A stretch of 54,022 nt of DNA, taken from Gnetum montanum (lineage: Eukaryota > Streptophyta > Gnetopsida > Gnetales > Gnetaceae). Where the stretch lies: the NCBI GenBank assembly GCA_015680685.1, contig MNCI01001825.1, positions 72,958 to 126,979 of the forward strand. Direction: 5' to 3'. The position numbers were made by a program, and so were the translations under genes. Each line of letters opens with the position of its first letter. Positions within the stretch are counted from its first letter, which is position 1. The notes under the pieces are model-generated. The model worked only from the letters and a program-made list of their open reading frames with translations. It was not told the origin of the DNA and made no database searches. Below, in pieces: positions 46,957 to 54,022 of the stretch.

Positions 46957-47620
46957 ATGCTTAGAATAACTCCACCTCAACAAGAAGCCAAAGATGAACA
47001 TAAAGCTTATGACCCAGTTGAAGATTTTAAAAGAGTTAAAGCCAATATTTTAATGTATGACCTCCTACATGTTAATGAAATGAAAGATGTGATCCAAAAG
47101 ATAGTTCAAACACCTAAAACTAATAAAGAAAAATCTCTAACAACCAAAAGGCAAGTTCATTTTCCAAAAATTCCTAATGTATTACCAATACAAAATTCAA
47201 GTAATCACATGTTAAACAAGAAAGAGCAATCCCCCTTCCTAACAACTTTGATCATGTTAGGAAGAATGTTCACAATTGTTTAATGGATTCTGGTGAAACA
47301 GTTAGTCTCATGCCACTTGAGGTATTTAAAACATTAGGAGCACAAATTCTACCACCAACAAGAAGTTCGATAGAACTTGATAGATCTAATGTACTTTTGG
47401 TAGGATCATTAAAGGGAGTAAAAGTACAACTTAAAAAATACCCTACTTTTACATGTTATAGATATTTTAGTAGTTGATATGTCACCCACTTATGGTGTGC
47501 TTCTATCTAGGACTTTCGAAGCCAAGTTTGAGGGCTTCTTTAGGTTAGATTTCTTAAAATTATTAATTCTTATTAAAGGAAAATATGGATATATGGTTAT
47601 ACCAAGAGAACCTTTATATA
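46957..47620 (+). pseudogene. Element D aspartic protease remnant
   Basis: LMDSGETVSLMPLEVFKTLG (from 47280) carries an intact D-S-G active site. A frame change near 47455 continues as VVDMSPTYGVLLSRTFEAKF, matching the LGRPFL-type flap region of Gypsy proteases. The upstream stretch (46957-47280) is a charged linker. Confidence 0.75.
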
Positions 47621-47799
47621 AATAAGTGGTAACATCTTTTAATCAAGAAAATCAATCTTTGGAAAATCAAAACACTGATCTTTATATTGGAGTTATTGAA
47701 GTTGGACTTGGCAACCATGTTATAGATGACCATTAGAGTAAAATCTCAAAAATAAATCCTTTTACTTTTAGAGAATGTGAAGATATTTATGAAGATGCC

Positions 47800-48716
47800 T
47801 TGCCTTATTATCAACATGATGGAAAAACATTTCTTTTGGGTGATCCACCACCATTAGGAAGGGACAAAGATATAAATGATGTTCTAACCATTAAAACACT
47901 AGAAGGTGAGCCAAATTTTGATGAAATACTGATTGGACATGTCCCTAGAAAAGAAAATTATGTTCTTGATGTATTAGCTCAATTGGCCACTACTTTAGAT
48001 GTTCCTTTTAGACACAATTCTTGTGGTTCTAAAATTATTATTGAAAAGGTTAACTCTTATTCTATTCCAGATAATATATTTTCTTTCCAAGTTTTGATGA
48101 TGATAATCATATTCATGAATTTTTATTTTCCAATGGTGAATTTAGTGATCAATGTTTTAAAGTTTCTCAAATTAATGAAATAGTTATATCAAAGGATGTC
48201 ATATTTTCAAATAAAATCTCTCCTAAAATTTTCAACTAGAGAAGCTGTATTTGATTACTTACATACCAAAACCAAACCATTTAAACAAAAAATTAGACTT
48301 GTTAATCCCAAGATTGAAAATTTGATGGAAGAAGAAGTTGATAAACTTTTAGAATCTAAAATATGAAAAATTCAAGTTGGACATCAAATTTAGTGCCTGA
48401 TAGAAAATGAACAAGTGAATTTAAATTATGTATTGATTTTCATAATCTTAATCATCGACAATTTGTTAAAAGATGATTTGACAAGAAATTTGCAGGTAAA
48501 GTCTTTAAAATAGGAGATATGGTCCTAAAAAAAGGTAGAGCGTCTAGTCAAATAGGTCCTAAAAATAAGTTTCCTACTATGTGGACAAGCCCATATCAAG
48601 TCACAAATATCATTGGTCCCAACATTTATAAAATTTTTGATTTGCAAGGACACAAATTAAATAGAAATTTTAATGCATTTCATTTAAAGCATTTCTACTC
48701 AAGTGCCCCTCGTTAA
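47800..48716 (+). pseudogene. Element D scrambled RNase H, RT and integrase pieces
   Basis: IGHVPRKENYVLDVLAQLAT (about 47936-47995) looks like an RNase H C-terminal end. It is followed by an RT N-terminal piece, IENLMEEEVDKLLESKI, with NLVPDRK and EFKLCIDFHNLNH in another frame (48310-48455). Then an integrase tail, GKVFKIGDMVLKKG to YQVTNIIGPNIYKIFD and HLKHFYSS (48492-48716). The order differs from the normal RT-RH-INT order and the cores are missing. Confidence 0.7.
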
Positions 48717-49982
48717 CACTTGGTAGATTCTTAGTTGTGTCTTTTCTTCTCATTCTTCATGCATTTCATTTGTATAGTTGCATTTACATATTTTCTTTAC
48801 ATTTCCATCATTTTCTCATGAATGTTTTGTTTACCATCATCTCTTTTTTAGCTTATTGGTTTTTCATTGATTTTTGCTTTTCAACATGATTTTAATAATC
48901 ATTATGATCATTTGAGTTACCAGGAATTAGGTCATCATAACACCATTTGAAAATAATGCTAGTATAATATTCATGTTATATCATATTACTATTATATAGA
49001 ATCATATTATATGATATACTTTAGTTTTTTTATGATTCTTCCCAATCTTTTTCAAGATAAAGGTTTTATTAGTTATGTTGGATTATGGAGGATGGGATTT
49101 ATGCTAACTTGTCATGTTATTATCATGGTCATGTGAATGTAGGAAATGCAAAGTTAAAAGATGGTTTGCCACAATCACTAAGTGACCTTAGAAAATACCA
49201 TTTTCCTTCTTACAAGCGCCAGCCCTCAAGTGTGATGACCCATGGCTATCCTATTAGTAACGAGGTGAAGTATGTTCCTCTTCACTTGAGTATCCTTAGC
49301 CACCTAGGAGACCTGCTATGATGCCATCTAGATTATAATCAAAGACACATACATAAGGGTTGAATTGCACCATGGGCAAAGTTTTCAAAAGGACCGTGTT
49401 CTTTAGTAGTGCAACTAATAATAAGTTCTTGAGTGTGATGGGATTTGGTAGCAATCCTCACCCTAGCCTTCATTTCCCCTTTTAAACCTATTTCTTAAAA
49501 ATTAAAAAAAAGTAATTATTCCCTTATCCATTTTCACCCATTTCATTTCTAAACTTCCAAAAAAATAAAAATAAAAAAAATTCCAAAAGTTATGGCTAGC
49601 TATGATCTAAGATAAGCATGTCCTCTTCATTAAGTTTGGTATAAATCTTGTGCTCAAAGTAATCCTCATGCTAATTTCTTTATTCATGAGATGATTGGAA
49701 ATGAGATCTTATATATATATATATATAGTTAAAATTATGATTTATAAAGAATATATGTTAAGATCTTGATTAAACAAGGTGGTGTGTTGGGTGGCTCATG
49801 TTTAGTATTTCCTTGATTATATGATTATTTTAATCATGTTTAAAATGATATGGTGTGCTTTCGAATTTCAATTTTTGAGTGTTTTGGGATCTTTCGATTC
49901 CTTGTCTTTTACATCCCCTTTTAAAATTTCTATGGTTTTGCTATTCTTACACTTTCATGCAATTAAAATTTTGGGGCTAAGT
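48717..49982 (+). other. Element D 3' non-coding region
   Basis: AT-rich, with a TA microsatellite near 49710-49727. GGGGCTAAG precedes the LTR at 49983 and may be what is left of a polypurine site. No gene is supported. Confidence 0.55.
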
Positions 49983-51306
49983 GTTGATGTTAACATCACC
50001 CATGCTAGGCATGGGGCCATGACTATTAAGTTCCAATTCCATAACAATTAGGAATTTTATAGGTTATAACCCAATGAAAATTAATTGTAATAGCAATATA
50101 GGTAAAGGACGGTACACTCAATAGGTAGGTAGATACATGGAATACAAAATGGTAAATTTGGAATTTAATTTTTGAAGATGCATTAGTTTGCATTTTTAAC
50201 ATCTTTTTTTAAGAAAAGGATTCCAAGTAGTGTTGACAATTGCTCCTCAGTGAATTGAACGTAAGTTAATTAATAATTTTAAATCCTTAACCATTAATAC
50301 TCAAAGTATAAATAATAAAGTGTTGTTTTCAACATCTCCTAGTGATGAAATATGGTTTGTTGTGTTGACTGGGCCCTGTGAACGAGGCCGCATTGACATA
50401 GTCTGTTGTGTTGACACGGCCTCGTCAACGTAGGGGTTTGTCTTGGGTTATAAATACATGCTCACCAGCCACATTTATGGCATCAAATTGAAAATAGTAG
50501 TCATACTCTTGTAGTTTTTACATTTGGAAGTTAAAATATTTCTCCCAAGTGCCCGTAGTAGGAGTCATTGAATGTATGGATCTTTATTCGAGCACTGTTG
50601 TACCTGAGCACGACAGTGTGTGTAGAAATAAAGACGAGCTTCTTGATAAACCTTGAAGTATTCTGGATAGTTTAGATATGTATTCATGCATTCAATATTT
50701 TTAATTATCTATTCAATGTTTTCTAGTAATTAAGCTAATGAGGTAATTAAGAGAGATAATCTAGATAGATTAATTACATATGTACAACTGCTTCAAACGT
50801 AGCATGTATTCACTTAGTAATCCTAGCAGCGTTATTGCTTAGTGCACCCAGTAGTGTAGTGCTTGGTAACCCAGTAGTGGATACATGGGTTCAGGATGTG
50901 TACAAAAAGTGGAGTCGGATGCTTATGTTAGAACCCGTTAAAGATTATTTATTTAGTTAATTTAGATTAGTTATTAAATTACTTTATCTCTCTCTTCAAA
51001 GCACCAAAGAACATAAAATATAAAATGATAAAAATCATATGGCTCGATTTCACTTAACCATACCTTTGTACTTCACAAGTGTAATTAGGAAGACAATGAA
51101 TGATCGTAGGCAAGGTTCACTGCCTAGAAGACTAGTGCACTGAAAACTATAAAGTCCATGGAATTTGACTGGATTGCACATGAACGCATTGTGATTTATA
51201 TGGTTGGGCATAAGGGTATCTTGCTGCTCATCACCTACCATTCATGCCATTCTACTATAGTTTATTATGCTTACAAACCTAGAATTTTCCAAAAATACAA
51301 TAGTGT
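49983..51306 (+). mobile_element. Element D 3' LTR, split and truncated
   Basis: The part 49983-50342 aligns with 42861-43230, and 51234-51306 with about 43231-43300 of the 5' LTR. Between them is a solo LTR. After CAAAAATACAATAGT the similarity ends, so the rest of this LTR is deleted. Confidence 0.88.
50343..51233 (+). mobile_element. Solo LTR (type 3) inserted in element D
   Basis: 891 bp from TGATGAAATATGG to GCTGCTCATCA, with GGTTATAAATACATG (TATA), GTGCCCGTAGTAGGAGTC, a GCACGACAGTGTG hairpin and AATAAAGACGAGC. Flanks CCTAG (50338-50342) and CCTAC (51234-51238) form a 5-bp target duplication with one change. No internal sequence remains, so it arose by LTR-LTR recombination. Confidence 0.92.
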
Positions 51307-51402
51307 TGGCACATTTGGCCATTCCATGGAACAGTAAGACTCCTGATTTGAAAACTAAACTCATGGATTTAATTTTGGTAAGCCTCTTGCTTCATTTTCA
51401 AT

Positions 51403-51642
51403 AACACTAATTTCACATGGATGGACTGGTGCTGGAATAGTCATGCAAGGAACAAGATTGATGGCGCACTCAGGGATGGACAATGGAAGGCACAATTTTG
51501 GCATCAACAACAACACGTCTTCTCCTTTTCTCTCTCTCTCTCTTCTCTCTCAGTTGCCAAATAAGGCCGGATGTCAAATGTGTATAGTGTTCACTCTTGT
51601 GGTCATGAACACTAATGTTGCCATGTATTGTAATCTTGATCC
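51403..51642 (+). mobile_element. Fragment of A-family 3' untranslated region
   Basis: ATGCAAGGAACAAGATTGAT, GACAATGGAAGGCACAATTT, a TCTCTC run, and TTGTGGTCATGAACACTAAT match 28095-28260 of element A in order and orientation. It ends at a single N. Confidence 0.8.
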
Positions 51643-51654
51643 NTATAGCCGTTG

Positions 51655-52310
51655 AGAATGGTTATGAAAAATGCCAAAACCCTCACTCACGCAGTTGCTG
51701 GCAACACAAGCGGAACCCAGAAAACCTGGATTTGTGCCCTGAAACCCTTGTTGCTGCTAGAGAGAACCTGCGCTGAAGACCATCCGTTTGCCTTGAGGGC
51801 CGTTGCTGTTGCCATCAATGCCGCTGCAGTTGCTGTCACGAGCGTTGTTGCTGGAGACGAATAGGCCGTTGGCGTTGGTCTACGCGCCTGTCTTAGCATT
51901 GTTCTGAGCGTGAGCCGACGTGCTGAGAGAAGCAGAGTTGATGCCAGCGCTTGCAGCAGGGCGGGTGGAGGAACAGCGGTGGGAGAGAAACGAGCGGCGG
52001 GCGGATGAACAATGGCACCAACACAACACGCGACTGCGACAATCAGAGGACCCTGCCGATGTCTGCCACATGTAAAAAAATCCCTTCTCTGCCTGGCCGT
52101 GGCTGCGATCTGGTATTGCTGAGTCTGGAGCGAGTCGCCCACCGATGCACTGATCTTTAGGGTTTCTGATGCCGAAACCCTCAAATCTGAACCTGTGCGC
52201 ATTTGCAAAAATGATCCCACGTAAAGGTCTGGCTATGAGTACACTGCAAAAATCCATGGGTAGAGAACAAAGGGTAGAAAACAAAGGTTGCAAAGAAGTT
52301 AGATCCAACG
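51655..52310. other. GC-rich stretch with long open frames, unassigned
   Basis: Much richer in G+C than its surroundings. The minus strand has overlapping open frames (51687-52220 and 51880-52308) of Ala/Ser/Arg/Thr-rich sequence without a domain I recognise. The minus strand also has AAACCCTAAA (near 52160), common in plant 5' leaders. It might be the 5' end of a host gene or part of another retroelement; I cannot decide. Confidence 0.4.
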
Positions 52311-52914
52311 ACAGGCGCGTTTTTAGCTCGTCCCTGTAACTTCCAAGAATTTGTGCAGGTTACTTCCTTGCCAAACAGGGTTCTTCTTCCAAAGGACTTA
52401 TTTCAAATTTTTAGGCGGTATGTTGTTCACTCCTCCTGCAACCTACCTTCCAAAATAGTAGCCATGTCCAACGTTGATGCATTCGGTATCGCATACCAGT
52501 CCGGTGAATGCAGCAACAAAGACATAAAGCCATATCAAGATAGGTGTCTGGAGATATTTTGGGCTGATGCTGGTAAACTGGAGTTGCAGTTTATCAAATA
52601 AAATTTTAAATAATCACAATACCATATACACTAAGTGTGAAGCCCCGGTTATAAACTTACCTTTTTTTTAATTTAATTATCCCAAGACTTCAAAACGTTA
52701 TTGTTTTTAAATATTATTATATAAGTTACTACCTACAAAATATTTGTAATATTNTCAGGATGGACTGGTGCTGGGCTTTTCGTCCGCCTTGTGTTCCAGT
52801 GACAACTGCGTTAGACCGGTTCATTGTACTTTCATTCTGTAATGCCATTGTTACATTTTCTTCCCAAAATCGTTTACAATTTGCATCAACTGTTGCATGT
52901 ATTCTGTTTTCGCT
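52311..52914. other. Unassigned interval with a short open frame
   Basis: The plus frame 52353-52601 contains AMSNVDAFGIAYQSGECSNK and ends at a stop before AT-rich DNA. No domain is recognised. An N is at 52754, followed by TCAGGATGGACTGG. Confidence 0.35.
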
Positions 52915-53690
52915 CATTTACGTTACACTCTATTTGCATCGGTTACATTTTTTACGCTTTGATTTACGCCTATTACGCCGTTTACGTATAGCCCAGCATA
53001 TAGCACTTCGGTGTACGTTCGGGAAAATCCTTGTCTGATTCACGTGCGGACCATCCAAGGTACTCTACTTTCGTTCATTTCAACTCGCCCTCAGGTGAAG
53101 GTAGGGTCTTCTGTGCACGTCCTGTGATCCCACGGTCTCTGTTTCCTTCCAGCTGGAGACCGACGATTTCGGACTGTACAGAAATTGGCGTTAGAAAGAG
53201 GGCCTCTACCTAAAACCTTACCTACAAGTTTCTCAGTGTTTACGTTGCTGAGTGTTTACGCCGTCGACCATACGCCACTTGTTTCTGAAATCCTCCCAGC
53301 GTTTACGCTGCTTAGTTTAAAACCCAGTCTGCAAACTATCCAGCGTTTACGCTGCTGAGCGCCTACACTGTTCAGTTCAAACCCTTCCATCCATAAGTCT
53401 CCTAGCGTCTACGCTGTTTGCCACACGAGGGTTCTGTAAGATCCCCAGCGTCTACGCTGTCGAGTACATGCTACATGCTTTATGCTGTAGATTTTCCTTA
53501 CGTCATACACAAGACTACTAAGGTTTACGCTGCACATTTTTACGCCGTAGACTTGTCTATGTTGCCGTCCATTTACGCTATGCTTTTTTTACGCCGTAGA
53601 TTTTGTCTACGCTGCACATTGACTTTCTCTGAGATTTTGTTTACGCTACTCTCTTTACACTACAAACTTGTTCACGCTACTGTACATTTA
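52915..53690. repeat. Array of TTTACGC-type motifs
   Basis: About 20 variants of TTTACGC(T/C)G or TCTACGCTG occur in 780 bp, for example near 52951, 53255, 53302, 53344, 53449, 53522, 53537, 53571 and 53600. Many read AGCGTTTACGCTG, which is itself a short inverted repeat. Spacing is irregular (about 15-60 bp), so this is not a simple satellite. The family is unknown to me. Confidence 0.75.
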
Positions 53691-53700
53691 TACCACACTN

Positions 53701-54022
53701 AGTGAAGTGTTTACTCGTGTCATTTTACCTTGTTGAAATATTTGAGGTCTACACAAATTTTCTTTCTTTTCTTTTCTGCTTATTTCCATTGAATCTTGCT
53801 CTATTTCTAGTTTTCTTGTGGAACTATCTCTTTCTCTGGGGAAAATTAGGAGTAGATTGCGGAGTTGTGCTCAAATGTTTTTGCAAAATTTTATTTGTTG
53901 CAAGTAGGTATTATAAGGACCGCGTAGACTAGGTAGTTGAACAAAATAGGAAATTTTCAACAACTCATAGTACTAGGCAAAGTTGTCTGAATCTCTTTAA
54001 AGTAAGTCATTTGTAGTTTACA
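53701..54022. other. Right end of the window
   Basis: AT-rich DNA after a single N at 53700. An open frame at 53702-53932 is hydrophobic and low-complexity, with no recognised domain. Confidence 0.4.

Larger units (their letters stand above)
42861..51306 (+). mobile_element. Element D: degenerate Ty3/Gypsy of another family
   Basis: 5' LTR 42861-44676, internal region 44677-49982, and 3' LTR beginning 49983 that is split by a solo LTR and cut at about 51306. LTR ends are TGTTGATG (3' copy; TATTAATG in the 5' copy) and CATCAACA. Internal remnants are gag, protease, and pieces of RT, RNase H and integrase. Confidence 0.85.

Overview
This is a plant nuclear window (single spliced host gene with canonical GT..AG introns, a plant-type U-box/ARM E3 ligase, plant Ty3/Gypsy LTR retrotransposons). 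The 3.3-kb intron, low gene density and old, nested, stop-riddled LTR elements suggest a large, repeat-rich genome, perhaps a gymnosperm; that is inference. Nothing prokaryotic is present.

Left third (1-17.5 kb), host part. After a degenerate LINE (1.2-2.4 kb, minus) comes a promoter with three 44-bp tandem copies, each carrying an E2F-type site, and one perfect M-phase-specific activator (MSA) box. It precedes a seven-exon gene (3532-13415, plus) that I read as plant INCENP, the scaffold of the chromosomal passenger complex: it has the plant N-terminal segment, a very long disordered middle with a 130-codon tandem duplication, a charged helix and a C-terminal IN-box. Its first intron holds a reversed Gypsy integrase tail. 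Convergent to it is an intronless PUB8-like U-box/ARM E3 ligase (15662-16882, minus).

Middle and right (17.8-51.6 kb), a retrotransposon nest. Element A (18.9-28.9 kb, plus) has a full but broken gag-pol and two different LTR types at its ends. Element C (29.2-42.75 kb, minus) is an internally deleted relative. Element B (33051-40279, plus) is inserted in the gag of C, with a nearly perfect 5-bp target duplication; it keeps gag and protease but lacks RT, RNase H and integrase. A, B and C share TGATGA..TCATCA-type termini and a tRNA-Asp-type primer site. Element D (42861-51306, plus) is a different Gypsy family with TGTTGATG/CATCAACA termini and scrambled pol remnants. Its 3' LTR is split by a solo LTR of the C type (50343-51233).

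Right end (51.6-54.0 kb). A fragment of the A-family 3' untranslated region, a GC-rich stretch of unknown origin, and a roughly 0.8-kb array of TTTACGC-type motifs that I cannot assign. Assembly gaps lie at 19533-20164 and 38729-38794; single Ns at 51643, 52754 and 53700 may be joins.

The most notable signals are the E2F/MSA promoter of INCENP, the internal duplication in INCENP, the 11-mer AGTCATGGGGG repeated inside the A/B/C elements and at their LTR junction, the palindrome array in the LTR U3, and the TTTACGC array.
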